A DNA stretch of 64,000 bases from Cruorifilaria tuberocauda (GCA_013365365.1 JABVXU010000009.1:124001-188000); one strand, 5' to 3'; positions 12,809 through 27,470 are shown, counted from the first letter of the stretch. Program-made: numbers and translations. The notes: generated by a model not told the origin, from the sequence alone.

Positions 12809-15800
12809 CTGCAAAAAAGATATTATTTTGGGAATGGAAATCTCATTTTAAAACTTAACGATGCAATATGGAAGCTGAGCCATAGAAACGTCCTAACAGA
12901 ACTCGATAACATACATAATTTTTCAAATTCAGAAAAATACAAGAATTTTATGCATGAAAAGGTGGAAATCTTAACACCGCAAATTAATATTGCTTAATTT
13001 CTAAACACAAAATTCCATCATAATCTCAGCTTAATAGCACAAAAAGAATTAAACAAGAGATGAACGATGAGAGTATAATCCTAATGTAAATATTATACAG
13101 TTTGAACTACTGATTGTATGAATTTAAAGAAATCTCGAAATCATAAATGTGTTACTCCCAGATGAGAAGAATGACCTAAAGTAATATATTTAATCTTCTT
13201 TCTTTCGTACTTATGACTTTACTCTTCCACTATTTCCCAAACATACTTTTATCAATTCTAACCAACCGAGGCAATAAATCATCTTTCTTTTCTCTATCAG
13301 TTCCTTCCATTTGAATTTATAATTAGTAAAAGATTTTATTCCTTCTTACTCAACGAATGTGTATGTACTGAAATGATCGAGGAAGCAAATATCCAAAGAT
13401 TATAACTATACATTACTTGAACTTATAGGTAAAAACTGAATTCCTGAAAAGTAATAAGAAACTGTAAAATTGAAATATTAGTAAAAATTGAAACATAAGA
13501 GAGAAGAAAAAGATTCTCATATCCAAATTCTAAACTCTCTTGAAAAATACCAAAAATATATAAAATTGTACCGGTTAATTCTATTGCTTTTGAAAAATAT
13601 GAATTTCTTGAATATGTAGTTTACTTTAAATTTTTATCGCGACTTTAAACATTTTTAAAGAGCCCTAGAGTACAATTATCATAGATCACCATAATGATTT
13701 CCGAAAACAATTTTGAATTCGAGTAAATGGAAAAAAAGAAGATTGCAAGATCATTCTAATTATTGTCTATATGAAAGATGAAAAATATAACTGATTAGAC
13801 TTTTATAAAATTCACATCTTTTAAATCAATAAATTATGACGTTCATTTTATATCAACAAAACTAGTTATAACACATTCATAGCGAAGTTATATAGAATCT
13901 CATCCAATCTATTTGCTCATTAATCTTCATCTATCCTTCTAGCTAAATTTTCGACAGCTACAATTTTAAGCGAAATTAATGAATCCACTTCTGAATTGTA
14001 TAAAGAACTAATTAGACTATTAGACTACTATTATTACTTAGAATTAGACTATTAAACTATTAGACCAGACTTATATAATAGAATGCCATATTTCTTAAAA
14101 ACTTCATATATGATAAGAAAAAAGTAAGCAACAAATCGCGCTTACAGACTTACAAAGTTCAAAAAAGATTCTGCCATTTTCTTCAAAATCCGAAATCGAG
14201 AAATAAAATAATTTACTTAGTTATTATTCAATTAATTATGCACCAAACTTTACAAAGAAAGAACCAACTCGTATGGTTTGCTGAAAAAAGTGTAAATAAA
14301 ATTTTCAAATTTTCCTCACTTCTCTGTTTCTTTGTACGTCTTTTTGTGTGGTCGTGAAAAGAATGCAAACTGACACAAAAAGCGTAGCTGTCCACTCCTC
14401 GCAACTTTTTCTAAAAAGATGCATATATATTCCTGCTTCTTTTTAAAAAAATTTCAGTGAAATTTTTGCAAGATCATTCTCTAAATTTTAAAAATATTTT
14501 AAGTTTAGAAAATGAACTTACATTATATACAAAGTTAATTAAGCACTCCTAACATTTATTTAATTTAAAAAAAACTTTAGTCTCTAAACTTTAAGAGCTA
14601 GAAACTTTTAGCCAAAAGCGCACATCCCTTTTCAAAATATACGGCAGCAAAACAGAAACATTCCCCCAAACAATTCAAAAATAGTACACCGTAAATTTTA
14701 TATGAAGCATTGAACTTAGATGGCTTAACAAAAACATTAAAGGCGCAAAAGTGATTCAATTAACTCCTACATTAGCTCGAATCTAACAGCGCCTATTTGA
14801 ACAAAGTCAAAAATATTTATACAGAGCTGGAAGAATAATCAAATCGCTATCAACTACATAAAGTTTGCCACTAGGAACATATTCGTGATAATAAAACATC
14901 GCAAAATTTTACATGATATTTTTATAATGAAAAAAAGTTCGGGAAATGCATAGATGTTAGTAACTTTGGAGCATGAGAAACGATAGTCCCGAAAATTACC
15001 TACTTTTTATTCTACCATTTTGTAAACAATTTCTACAATTAAAGTTATTATCTTTCTCATCAGCAAGTATGGCGATGAACGAAATGATAGTGTTAGCATT
15101 GAAATATTAAAACCGAAATCAAAACCAAATTTCCGTTTACTTGTACTACCTACCGCAAAAACTGTTATAAATTAAAAAATAAATCAAAAAATTATCTATT
15201 CCAATCATTGATAAACTATTTTCTTCCGCAAAATTTCATGGCCATAACGTACGTATGATAGAAAAAAGCTTCAATTCGCATTTTATTCGCGAATCAGCAA
15301 ACAAAGTGCGAGCTGAAACTTACCAACATCATTTATGCTAATGATAATTTAATCATGAAAATCTGGATTCAAGAAAATGAGTTTGGTTGAGGTTTATTGA
15401 AATTAGTGATATTAAAGTTGCACTTGCATAATCTTTTTTCCTCCTTAAATTGACTTCGATATAAATAAATGAGAAAGTAAGTGTTATGGTATGTATTTCA
15501 CGCACCGCTAAAAAGCTTTGAAATTGAGACAGCAGAATTTCCAAAAAACGAGACAATAAAATTCGAAATTTAGATTAAAATCCTTATAAATCGAAAGAGA
15601 AAAAATATAGGGAAAACAGATGATAGAAAGAGAAAAACTGAAAACATAAGAAAAGAGTAAATCCCACAAATGGATCAAGAATATTATACGACGAACGGCT
15701 TTCAACATTTTTGTTATTCATCATTACACTTTAAAATAATAAAAACACTCTTCCACTAGCATTATCGATTATTTAATAAAATTTAAAATGGAAAGTAAAT

Positions 15801-18800
15801 GAATAACAAATAAAGGAAGCACGAAATAAATACAGAGAATTCTTTTAAAAAAAAGCATTTTCGATGAGTTTAAATTACAAGAAACAAAACAAGGGAAGGT
15901 ATTAGAACAGTGATAAATTCAGGGACACGAGAATGATATTCTAAAGCTCATCTGTTTCATATTCGTTTTCTAAAATTAGAATTTTTAAAGTCTACAGATT
16001 GAATAAGCGAGCAAGAGAAACAACTGTGAGCATGAAAAGAAAAATCTTTTGCAAAGTGGAGCAGGTGAAGCTTTCTGTTTTAATGAGAAGTCGAATTTTT
16101 TGGACTTATGTTTTAGTAAATCTTGCTATTACAAACACTAATGAGTTGGAAAAGAACAAGATAAGAAAAATATTGGAGGGAAGAAAAAGCCATAATGATG
16201 CTTACGACTGTATGTATTTTAATGATGTACTACTTGAGCGGAAGTATGATTAAGAGAATTCTGTGATAGCAACAAATAATTGAAGAAAATAAATTTCTTA
16301 TAAATTCATTTGAAATCTGAATATTTCCGCTGAAAAATAAAAAACAGAATGTAGCAAGGTCGAGAAGAGGGAGAGAGCAGTGAACCAACATTAATGCCAC
16401 TACCTGTAAAACAGCGTGCTGCTTAGTGTAGATGTCAACAAAGTTCATAACGCTCCTCTATCTGTGCATATTGCATTTGGTTCTCTCTCTGTCATCAATG
16501 AAAACCTATCGTTTCCTTTCAATATATTGTATGCTGTGATATATTTCAATGTGTCCGCATGTTATATGTCGCTTGAAGCAAACCTTCTGGCCATTCCTCT
16601 TACGCATTATATTCGTACATCCTTCCTCTCTTTCAACTACCAACTTCACCAAAACGAATTAGCGTTCGCTTTCACATTTTAGAAATTTCTCAATCGATGG
16701 AACACATCAACTCAATGAATCAGTGTTTCGCATTACTCATGATACAGGTGAAGGTGATTGACAAATCAATAATCAACCCGCTACGCAATCCTGCAATCGA
16801 AATCTTCATTTGAATCTATCTTATCACTGAGATAACATTTCAGAAAGCATTTCATGGTACTATCTATCTGCCACAGTGTCTGGAAATGAGAAAAGATGCT
16901 GCTCCATTTGAAAATACTTCAGTTATTATCATACTAATAAAAACTCATCAAAATTATCACCTATTTCATCGAATTCGGTTGAGTGAGATGAGTGATATCG
17001 CGAAAGCAAATTTGTTACCTCCTTCAACTTCCGATTAGTTTCCGTCGGGATAATTATCAATTAAGAGATAATAACCCTCCCCCTCTCCTCCATTACGAAC
17101 TCTATTTTTCGTGCATTTCAATTATGTTTAGTTATGAGTAGTCTCGTACCTAATAATCCAGCTGATATCAATGAAGCAGATTTATAAATATTTCCAGAAA
17201 GCTTCTAAATTTCTCCAACCTCCATATTATCTGCCTCCGCAACTTGCTATGCACTTCCTCAACAAAATCTACATCTTTAGCTACATGACAACCGCCTCGA
17301 TGAACTTATTCTTTAGAAGAAACAATATCTCTTCACTTCGTAAAGCATTTAACTCCACTTTCTATGTCCTGTACAAAGGAGTACGCAAACTTATTTTCTT
17401 CATTAATATATTATAATTGAGGTCCACATCACCAGCCTATTATTTATAGATAACAGTTGCCGATGCCAGAATCAAATGCTCACTTACTGATTTAATAAAA
17501 ATGATGCGTCATTTCTTTTGTGAACTGTATCATGACAGATAGCATTTTTTTCAAGTACAGTGTATTATTTACTGATGTCTCACTGAGGTAAAATGTCTAA
17601 AATCAAAAAAAAAGAGATCAATAATAACTTCGATCACCATTACTCCTACCAATTTCTTTTTGATTCAACTAAAAACCTCAAGAGAGGATGATTTCAAAAC
17701 ATATGATGAGATACTCACAAATATATATCCTGCAATAGGCATTTATTTTACTAACCATAGTTGCATAAAGAGATAAAATTAAGCGGTAATTCGCACCAAC
17801 AAATATGCGAAGCAATAAGTTTTAATCGCAAATTTCTTTATTCCACGAATTACTGCAATAAATTCTTCTTGAAACTTAAAAAATTGGTATGTAGAGAAAT
17901 CAACATACTTGTAACGTAAAAAATTTTAAATTTCCTTTCCAGGAAGTAAAATTTACAATAAAATTAAATAAAATCAACATTAAAATATATACAGATTGTA
18001 AAAACGATAAAAACACGCTGTGATGAAAAAACAGAGTTCCAGGTATACGTATTATAAAGGTTTGTGTATTTTGCACACGACATGTAACACACATTTATCA
18101 ACCTAAGTTGAGCAAACAAGTACCTAAAAATAAAAAATTTACCCTCATCATTATTGTAGCATTCGAAACAATAAGATGCGTGAATTAGCAAATACCTAAA
18201 TCGATGTACTATTGCGACATCAGGATATGCAACCCATAAGAAATGTCAATTTTTTCGAACGCAATAAACCGATAAGAGCTACAATGCAAACCGATGAATA
18301 AAGATCGTCTGAAAATGAATATTTGTAGATGAAGCTCTTTAATGAAACTAAACTTCTTTAATGAAAACTAAACTTGCTAGGTTGATTTGAATTAAAGATT
18401 ACTACGAAAATCTTAATAATTATTTGAAAGTAGAAATGACAAAATGTAACAAGATACTTCCTTGATGATCCTTTGGTCTTATTCCACGTTCCAAAAACTC
18501 AAGCTAGAAATCGTGCAAGACAGGTAAAATGTACTTCGTTTGTATACCTCTCTCAGAAAATTATGTCATTGATTACAAAACAATGGATCATTCAAGAATA
18601 TTACAGTGCAGACCCAAAAATATAACCAAATTTGCGATAAATTTTGAAAATAATGAGATTAACGAACTTAGAAAGAATAATATGACAGAATGAAATGAAA
18701 AAAATTTTAGGAAAAAATACATACAGCTAATGTCATTCCACCTCCAAATTTTCAAAAATTGAAGAACAAAATACAGGTAAATATGATATGAACAAATATT

Positions 18801-19401
18801 TGCGTAATAAGCAAAATGATAAATCGCCGAAATATCAACGAACGATAAGCCATTATTAATTCCATTGATTCTAACGCATGAAATATATATAATGTCAATT
18901 TTCTACTAGAAAAAAAAGATTACCTAAGTAATTAGCAAATATTCGACTAGATATTCAGCATTAATTAAAATATCTTCTTAGTAGTGAATTCAATCCTATC
19001 TATTTATTTAACAAATATAGCTGATCACTGTAAATATAGCATACAAAATAAAAGTAATTGAAAAAGAATCTCAAGTAGCATATAAGAAAAGCTTTTAACG
19101 TAAAAGAATATGTTCCATGAACTGCATTACGTTTTCCAAAATCAAGGCTCTGAACAATTGCTTCATGATTAATGAAAAGGAATGATTTTTAAAAGAATCC
19201 TATATTTTATTTAAATTGTTTAAAACAAGTAGAAATTTTAAAAATTCTGACAGCAAAAAGGAATTGCTGAAATTCGCATTTTACCCATAAAAAATTTTTC
19301 AATCATCTTAAATACCGAATTTAACATCAGTTTGGCTTCAAACTCTTTCCTGGGAACACTATCACTTGAGGAGGACTGGGAAGGCAATCCAAAAAGTTGC
19401 T
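12809..19401. other. 6.6 kb without a confirmed gene; probably upstream intron and promoter of the phosphatase
   Basis: No recognisable protein family on either strand. Two minus-strand starts have good donors in the phase the phosphatase needs: 16448-16404 (ATG to CAG|GTAGTG) and a three-codon ATG-ATG-TTG|GTAAGT at about 15330-15322. An imperfect TTAGACTATT-type repeat lies at 14010-14065. A cysteine-containing open stretch at 17964-18191 on the minus strand is not supported by splice sites. Confidence 0.4.
16404..16448 (-). CDS. Candidate first coding exon of the tyrosine phosphatase
   Basis: ATG at 16448 opens 15 codons (MNFVDIYTKQHAVLQ) that end exactly at a strong donor, CAG|GTAGTG, in phase 0. 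The first assigned phosphatase exon begins at 12808 in phase 0, and the join would give a continuous helix-like run HAVLQ-RISALANIV. The intron would be about 3.6 kb, long for this gene. A competing micro-exon near 15330 also has a canonical donor, so this assignment is tentative. Confidence 0.3.
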
Positions 19402-22400
19402 TTAAAGAATTGATTCATCGACCTGCTTGAAAGCAAATTGTACATCATGTGTTGTCATTCCAAGACGAAAACGTCGAGACATATTACCGGTTCCAGATGC
19501 TGCTATCAACAGTCGTTCACTGCAAAAAAATGTTTTTACAAAAAATCTACGTCTGCATATTCAGACAAATTAATATTATGCAAAAAAAAAGAGATAACAA
19601 CAGGAAAGTGACTGGCCTACACATTTCCATAGCATTTCGATATGCAGCACTTGTCGACACAGGATTAATGTTTGCAACATTGCACTGCAAGCGATACTGT
19701 TTGAAAAGAATGTGAAATTGAAATTCGTCCAAGCCTAAAATGCGAACCTGAATTTAATAACAACCGTACTCAGTGTAGAGTCGTTTTATTCGGTACGTCA
19801 ATAACAAACCTGAACTCAGCTGTTCGGCAAGGGCAGCACGAAGAAGTAGAAAAGAATGACGCGGTAAAGCTCGTATCAACTCAATCCGAACACTTGTAGA
19901 TGCTTGACGAATAGCCTCTTGCACCTAGACAACCATATTTTAAATTATTAATTAAAAAACTAATAATAAAGCCTTTCCATGGATCAAAAAACCTAACTCA
20001 ATAAGCAAAAACAAAGATGTTTACGTTTCTCATTGTAAGCTGTTTCTGATTAGCATTAATCGCAAGCTCTGCAGCGCCTCGTAAAATATCCAGAGCTTTT
20101 CGCAAATCGCCAGAAAGGGCTGCTACCTAAAGAGCACAATTTGAAGGAAACAGTTGAAGACAGCAAACCATGAACACCAACTGTTGAAAATAATCTTGAA
20201 AAGTAAGATAGAAGAAATACTTAACTAGACTTTTTAATTTACCTTAACCACCTAATGAATTAACAAAACCATCTACCTATTAACATACTTGAAAAAATAA
20301 AGGTATCAACTGACTTTCCGGCTCGCTAATTCAATAGCTTCTGCTTCAACAGCAGTTGAACCACACAGACGATCTCGAATGATGTATGCAACTTCTTCAT
20401 GATCATATGGTTGGAAACAAAGCCTGTTTGCGCCCTGGGAGAAAACAATATCAGGAAGAACATGATAAATTATTCAAATTGTGTTTAACATCTGCACTTA
20501 ACTTGATCTGCAACTTGCAATAACCTAACAAAACTTAGGAGAAAATTACCAATCGGCTTGAAATACGTTGCGAAAAAAGCCTTTCCGGAAGATCAAGAGT
20601 ATTCGCAATGGCTATGACACTTACAAGGGATTCTTCGTTCGCTGACCAATTAAATATATCGTAAATTATTTCCTGCTTCTTAGTATTTAGCAGATCCAGC
20701 TAAAAAAGACTTTATACATTTTCTTATCACCTGCTCATTCATTTCGTTCCAAGAAATTTTCCTATAAAAAAGGCGTATAATAAATCGTAGGTTAACAATT
20801 TGAAGCAGCGTAGGAATAGAGCTAATACAATAAATGTATCGACGAACTCAAAACCTTAAACATATCAAATATAGAAACAATAGGAATTATTTACCTCATC
20901 AACTAAAACAATAATTGGCAGTCGTTTCCTGTCACGATAGTGAAAAATGCCGTTCAATTTTTTTCGCGCGGTTCTGAAATTGTTTTTAAATAAATTTCTT
21001 CATGAAAGATAAAAAAATCGTCTAAACTATCCCTACAACTTTTTTACCACAAAATATGAATTTAATAGCAAATGGAAAATTGTAGAGTAGGAAAGATCTC
21101 AATAAAGCTGATAAATTTTATAAAGCCTTAAATATAGAAAGAAAGTAAAGCTAGCGAACCAAGACAAGATTTGTAAGTCACTGATAATCCAATTTGTGGA
21201 TAATGAGATGAAATGCATTATCGCCGGTAAAAGCACTTTTTATGGTATAATCTTAACATGCAACTACCAGGAAAGGCGCTACTTAGATAATTGATAACAG
21301 CGATCACTTCAATAATTAAATTTTATATATATTGTAATGAAATTAATATTTCAAGTACGAATGAATTATTTCGATTTACTTTGGAGCGATTTTTTTCTTG
21401 AAATTAAACAAATCTTGATAAATTTTGACAAATATTTGCATCGGATCTGATAGTTCCATCGCGTTAGCAATAATAAAATTGAACGAAGAGAAGTTTTCAG
21501 AAGCTTTCAGGTGCCGGATAGCCTAAAAATAAGTCAAAATAAAATTTTGTTAAATTTGAAAAACGATATTTTCTTTGTATTTTATATAGTACAGACATGA
21601 TATTCGTTATAAAAAATATTTGTTACAATAATTAAATATTAACATAATTATGTGCAAATTACTAAAAAAGATTCAGGTTCTTAACATCAGTCTTCAATCT
21701 CTCAACTCTCAGAAAATTTCTTCTAACTTAATTGTTGACTAGATAACAAATTATCCATTAACATTATTGACAAAATATAAAAGAAAACACCACCTGTAGC
21801 ACAGTTGCAGTTTTGCCGGTACCTGGTACGCCACTTACATACATTGCTTGTGAGATTGCATTATTCGTGATGCATTCCTTAATAAATATGCATATTCGTT
21901 CAAATTCTGCCTCCCTACACGGTAACCGTTCCGGAATCTCAGAAGTATGTAAGCGATGATAAACCGCTTCCAGAGTTTCAAGTCTCTAAAATCCTGAGTC
22001 CGGTTACATTAGAAATTCAGCTAACTTCAGAAATGACTTTTTAAAGTGCTACAGAATTAGGCAAAAGTATAAATTTAAAATTTAATCTAAACCGAGCAAA
22101 AACATTAAAGAAATCCTACTATTCAGAAATAAGTTCATTAAAAAACAAAATTTCTTTTCAACCAATGAAAACTTCGATACCTGTGATGGAAAAGTTATCC
22201 TTGGGCGAAAGTTCAAAATGACACCACGTGTATCTCTATCGTTCGGTCTTTTTTCTAAAGTAAGAAAAAAATCTATTTTAAATAATTTCACAGATGCTTA
22301 TTGGCATAACTTAATGAAGAGATAGATTAAGACAGAATTAAATAATACAAATGTAATGCTGTATACTGTCAACAAATTGATACTGATTATATATTTGTAT

Positions 22401-24347
22401 GCAGTTCGAGCATGATAAACACATGATGTATTGACCCGTGAAATAAGTTCAGCATCTTAAGTCATATTGATTTTCGAGCAAAACAGTGAAAAACACCCCT
22501 AGAATGCATCAATGAATATAGGAATTTAAATTTACCTCCAATCAACTGCCCAATTTCGCATACCGAATTATTTTGATGCCTGAAGATTTAAAATTATTTT
22601 TCATGAGTTATATAACAAGAAAAATTTTACTTTTTTGGAAAATTTCATTGCAGCAACCTTATTTTCCGATCTCCTTCGGAGCAAAAGTTTGAATTAGCTT
22701 CAGAATCCGGATCCGAACCACTTAGATTAGCTTCAGAATCTGAGTACGTTCTATCATTATTTTCAGACCCACATCCTGATAAGTCATGCTGCAATAAATA
22801 AATTTCAGTTTCTTTGATAGAAATTGATAGAAGGTAATAAATTAAGCGATCCGCTATACTTTTAACATCATTTTTGCTATTTTGAAATCCGAGTTCTAGT
22901 AAATTTCTAATAGATGAGTTACCTCATCGGTGATGATTCTTGCACCAGCAAAAATTTTCGTTCGCTTTAACATAATTAACGGTTTCTTATAATCATCCAG
23001 ACCTAATCCATCAATCCGTTTAATAGACTTGTCAACACTTTCATTAAATTTTCCATATTTTTCCTCATTTCCACCATTCACGAAGTTGACACGAGCAAGA
23101 GCTTCAGTATTTTTTTGCTTAAACGTCTTATGGAATGAAAGACCGTTCTCGCTTATAATATTATCAAACTTCCCAATCTTCTTTTTCCAAATTGATAATT
23201 TTTTAGATTTCCAGGCCTCGGAAGCAACCCTTAATTATATTCTTTAGTTTTAAATATATTACAGTAAATGCATATAAACTTCGTATAGCGCATTTATAAA
23301 TTAAATAAATAGTCGTATTTAAAAACAGAATGTCATTTGGATGAATCTAGAGCATTCAGAAATTCTTGACAAATCAAATCTGTAACTTACGAAACCCTCT
23401 TTACAAAAACTTTTGGTGTTCCAATCACTATCGATGGAGAGGGAAGTGATATTTGCAAAGCATGTAACACTTCTGATTTCACATTTTCGCAATCGCTCTC
23501 GCTCTCTATATTTTCATTCTCAAATCGAAACTGCAATGATGTATAAATGTATAAATGTAAGTCAAATCTGTGAAAGTAAATTAATTTAATAATTTATTAT
23601 TATATAGAGGGAATGTCGCATAATTTTACAATTCTTTATGCATTACTTTTTTATCATTTTGAACACCTTTAAGGATTGAAACACTATTTCCATGGAATAA
23701 ACTATAGAGAAAAATAAGGCTAATGAAGTGGGAAAAATAAGATAAAGTTTGCTCACATTATTTAAATTCTCGCCAAAGCTAAAAGATGGAACCAACTTAG
23801 CTTGCTGTAATACCACTGATGATCGACTACGCTTGTTTGGTAGCGAATTCAAAACAAATAAATCCTCAAAATATCCGTATCCTATTGATTTCGCTTTTCG
23901 TTTCGGTAAAATTCTTTTATTTGAAGTGTTTCTACTTTCTGAAAAAGCTTCTGCAATAGATTTAGAAAATAAGAAAATAAAAGATGGAGTCTGGTACCAG
24001 AATGTCCTAGTAATCTTTTTTGTGTCCTAAGCTACCTAAAAATTTCCAATGTTAAATAAACTAAATGACTCACGTCTTTTTAGAATTTACTTCAGGCACT
24101 CTTATTCGTATTTACAAGTCCAGCCGATTTCGAAACTCGATGAAGCTGCTAAAAACCCTTAAATTCCGGAAACTGCAGTAAAAAAACAAAATACGAGAAG
24201 TCTGATATAAAGTTTATGGTCTCAACTCAATACGAGCTTTAGAATTATAATACCACAAGCTTCAATACCTTCATCTTTTTCTATCAAATTGTTTGAAACT
24301 GTATTTTCGAATTTTTTATCCCGTAACATTTCCTTATTAGTGGACAT
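19402..24347 (-). CDS. orc-1: Origin recognition complex subunit 1, AAA+ ATPase
   Basis: Subunit of the complex that marks replication origins and loads the MCM helicase. Exons: 24347-24269, 23950-23757, 23530-23391, 23229-22923, 22788-22658, 22579-22536, 22254-22181, 21985-21794, 21522-21380, 20973-20895, 20699-20550, 20434-20315, 20126-20025, 19924-19810, 19734-19623, 19519-19402. They sum to 2100 bases, 699 residues plus TAA, with every phase matched. Residues 1-320 are charged, Ser/Lys/Asn-rich and look disordered. LPCREAEFERI precedes Walker A GVPGTGKT (375-382). IIVLVDE is Walker B (455-461). IAIANTLDLPER holds the sensor 1 Asn (about 494), and GDLRKALDILRGA holds sensor 2 (about 557). 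The C-terminal winged helix follows (SSGLDEFQFHILFKQY). I cannot see the N-terminal BAH domain of animal ORC1. The ATG lies 3 bases after TTTTGCAG, a likely trans-splice site. Some N-terminal exon limits use weak donors (GTTGCT at 22657) but keep phase. Confidence 0.92.
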
Positions 24348-24360
24348 TCCTGCAAAATTA
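24346..24360 (-). other. Candidate spliced-leader acceptor at the orc-1 start
   Basis: On the minus strand TAATTTTGCAG is followed by GA and then the ATG of orc-1 exon 1. This distance and sequence match nematode trans-splice acceptors. It also supports choosing this ATG as the start, since no further upstream coding exon is needed. Confidence 0.45.
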
Positions 24361-25279
24361 CTTCTTCAAAAACTTTTTTTAATTCTGAATTTTAAATACT
24401 TCTACTTAATACCTAGTAATGCTAACAATGAAAAAAAATACTAGTTCTAATTAATATCACCCTTTTTTAAGTCAACTATTCAATAAAATTTGTTAGCAAA
24501 GTGAGCTGACACTCTATGTCTGTTCGAAAAAATGAAACCTCAACGTTAACCTCATTTACTCACAAATATTCTTATCGTCTATTATAACATTTTTTCTCGT
24601 AATGTGCATTGATTTTCTAGTTTTCTCATTGATATTTAACATTCTTTCATATCTTTTTTGAATCACTACTGCTACTGTTACTACCAAAAAAAATGTTTGC
24701 TATCTCTAAATACAATATATTCCCACAATTATTATCAACCCCTGTCGTCTCTTTCGCCATTTAATACCTTTTTCTATGAAGTTTGCAACTACTTCCAGCT
24801 AAAATGCTCATCACGTTCATAAGTATGATATTTTAGTCGTAAAATTTTATGAAAAATTATTAACATTCATGCTACGGTATCACTGTAATCACACAAAGCA
24901 AATCTAAGTCTCACGTAGTGTTTTATACCTAAAAACCCGCGAGCTAGTTCTTCTTGAAAAGATTAGACGAAACTCAAAATCTCCCACACACCGCAAACAA
25001 TTCACAGAAACTGCTCGAACACGTAACCTCATCAACCCTTGAAGAATTTTCACAAATCTGGAAATAGCTAGCACTATAGAACACGGTCCGGCCTGCTTTT
25101 ATCCTAAAATTTCTGTAGAAGGCCCTTCATATGGGATGTTGAGAGACGAGTGAGCATTATCACTCCCTCATATTATATGCTATCAATGTCACGTTTTCCA
25201 CGTTTTCTTCATACCACCACTGTACCTGGATATTTGTGCAAGCAATGTTGTAAATTGAGATTGAGAGAGGTGTATTGAG
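24361..25279. other. Upstream region of orc-1
   Basis: About 0.9 kb of AT-rich sequence between orc-1 and the tRNA gene, presumably the orc-1 promoter. No coding or RNA feature is recognised. Confidence 0.5.
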
Positions 25280-25351
25280 GCCTCATTGGCTCAGGGGCAG
25301 AGCGTCTGTCTAGTAAACAGAAGGTCGCTGGTTCGATTCCAGCATGAGGCA
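25280..25351 (+). tRNA. tRNA-Thr (anticodon AGT)
   Basis: The 72-base sequence folds as a complete cloverleaf. The acceptor stem pairs GCCTCAT with ATGAGGC, with discriminator A. The D arm is GCTC/GAGC around AGGGGCA. The anticodon stem TCTGT/ACAGA holds the loop CTAGTAA, giving anticodon AGT (read as IGT), which decodes threonine ACU/ACC. The T arm is GCTGG TTCGATT CCAGC. A-box (TGGCTCAGGGG) and B-box (GGTTCGATTCC) are intact, so it should be transcribed by RNA polymerase III. There is no intron. The CCA end is not encoded, as expected. The first run of four T residues downstream is at about 25414. Confidence 0.95.
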
Positions 25352-27470
25352 TGGAGGTTCCGTCTAATGTGGCGATAGCGTGCATGCTTACTTACTTGCA
25401 CGGAATAAGCGAGATTTTACTATAATGAACTTTTGAATGAGAATATGTATTATTTGACTATTTTATTTTTTCAGTATTCTTTCCTCGTTGAAATGAGCAT
25501 TAGCGAAGTTGAACATTAATTTCCACGCTTATTTTCCTAGCAATATTGGTTAAAAAATTTTAATTAAAACAATCTTAAATATGTAAAATGACTGCAATAT
25601 TTGTTTTCATGTAAAATTTCATTATTGGTTTTCTGAAGTTTATTATCACTCATTGCTATTTTTCATTTACCCAACTGATTACCTCTTGTGTTATACTTCT
25701 TGACTTTCCTGAATCTCTCTCACTCCGCGGGAAATAACACAGTTTGGACATTGTATCAAAATCAAATTAGGGTTTAGAAGTGTGTAAATAATGTCAGGAA
25801 AGTAGAAAATGGAGCACTTGGTTATCTACGATGTATTTTTGAATAATCATATCAAAAGTTGAGCTTTAATGATATCTTTGCATCAAATTAAATAATTTGA
25901 TTGACTACAGAATAACGAGTAAGCAAAAGAAAAGTGGCCATTGTTATTAAAAAATTAAAAGTGACAAACTAATACTTCTTTTCAAGAAATGCGTAATTGT
26001 ATTGCGTAATGTACGTGCGAACGTCAGAAAACGTGGCAGAATCACAACGGAAGCGACCTGAATTTGACGAAGAATAAAAAGGAGTGAATATTGATCATAT
26101 AGTGTTCATTACATAATACTGCATTTTTTCAGTACAAAGTTTTGTAGTGAAAAGTGTTTTAAAGAATCTGTAAAATGAAAAGTGAAATTTTAGGCATGTT
26201 AGATGCACTAATTACGTAAATCAGCATTGATCAAATATATTAATAAAACCATCATAAACTGATTGTTGATAAAACTTCGACATGACGGCCGCCAATTGTA
26301 TGTACTTTATGGATAATCAAATAAAAAAATTTAATGAGACTGAAAATTCAAAAATTTCTGTGTTTAAAGTATACAATTCAGTTTTTATAATTTTATCTTA
26401 CAAAGCATAAAAGAACGGCTTCTTTGATTTACTGTACAGCTAGAGCATTACTGATTTGGTCAAAATGGAATTTTTGCATTTTTTTTTTTAAAATCACAAC
26501 AAAATTTAAATGTTTATGCACAGAGAATTAGGAAATCACCGAATTATCTCGATAAATGAACCACAAATTGGAAAGGAAATCAATAAATGAGTATTTCTGT
26601 ACTTAACCGTGGCAATATTTCTGTGAGAATAGAGATTTCCAAATCGATAACAGTATTCATCTATAAATTGTATAAGAATTGAATTTGTTCACATTTGGGA
26701 AATTGCTGGAACAATAAAGAACGATTAAAAAAAACCCAAAGAAATAAGTGGGTAAAAATTTCAAACGGTATGAAAAATAACATGGCATCTTAGTAAAGCA
26801 TAAAAAATAAAAATATAGAACAGCTATATATTTCAAAGATCTACAAAAATTATTTTAAACGACAATTAATTTTACTTAATTCGGATATATGATCAGACGA
26901 AAAAGTATGCAACCTATAGTTGTAATTGAAAAAGAGTTTTCAGTTGAAAGAGCGAAATTGATAAAAGGGAAAATAATTAAAGTAATAAGATATGAAAGTA
27001 TTTGTACACTTTTTTAAAGATATGTTTCATGTTAAAGTTCTATAATTTCTTTTTTATTTTCCATAAATTGTTTTGCAAAACACAAAGTTATTCGACATTG
27101 CTGTACATGATACTTTATATATCATTGCAGAAGCAATTTTATACAAAATTTCGCATTTCTTTCTTCATTTTAACATTTTGACGAAAGATTCAAAGGTCTT
27201 AATTTTTTTTAATGTGCGATAAGACTAACAATTGCGAAAGTAGTGATAGGAGCTTTTAAATTCATCATGGATAACGTTGAACAATTTCGGCAGGAAAGGC
27301 ATATATCTGATGATTGATAAAAAAATTTGTTAATAGTTCTGAAGGATCATCCGAGAAGCTAAGGCACTCGAAAGCTTAGTTTAAATTTCTGTGTTAGAAA
27401 GAAAATGTCATCGTTGACTTTTCCAATTCTTCTTTAGTTTAAACCAAAAAAAAACAGTTGAATTTCATTC
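25352..27470. other. 2.1 kb intergenic region
   Basis: AT-rich sequence between the tRNA and the 3' end of the nucl ear receptor gene. No open frame, repeat or RNA gene is supported. Confidence 0.5.

Noticed and set aside
17964..18191. Cysteine-containing minus-strand frame as a small secreted protein
   Set aside because: No ATG with a signal peptide and no paired splice sites; consistent with chance.
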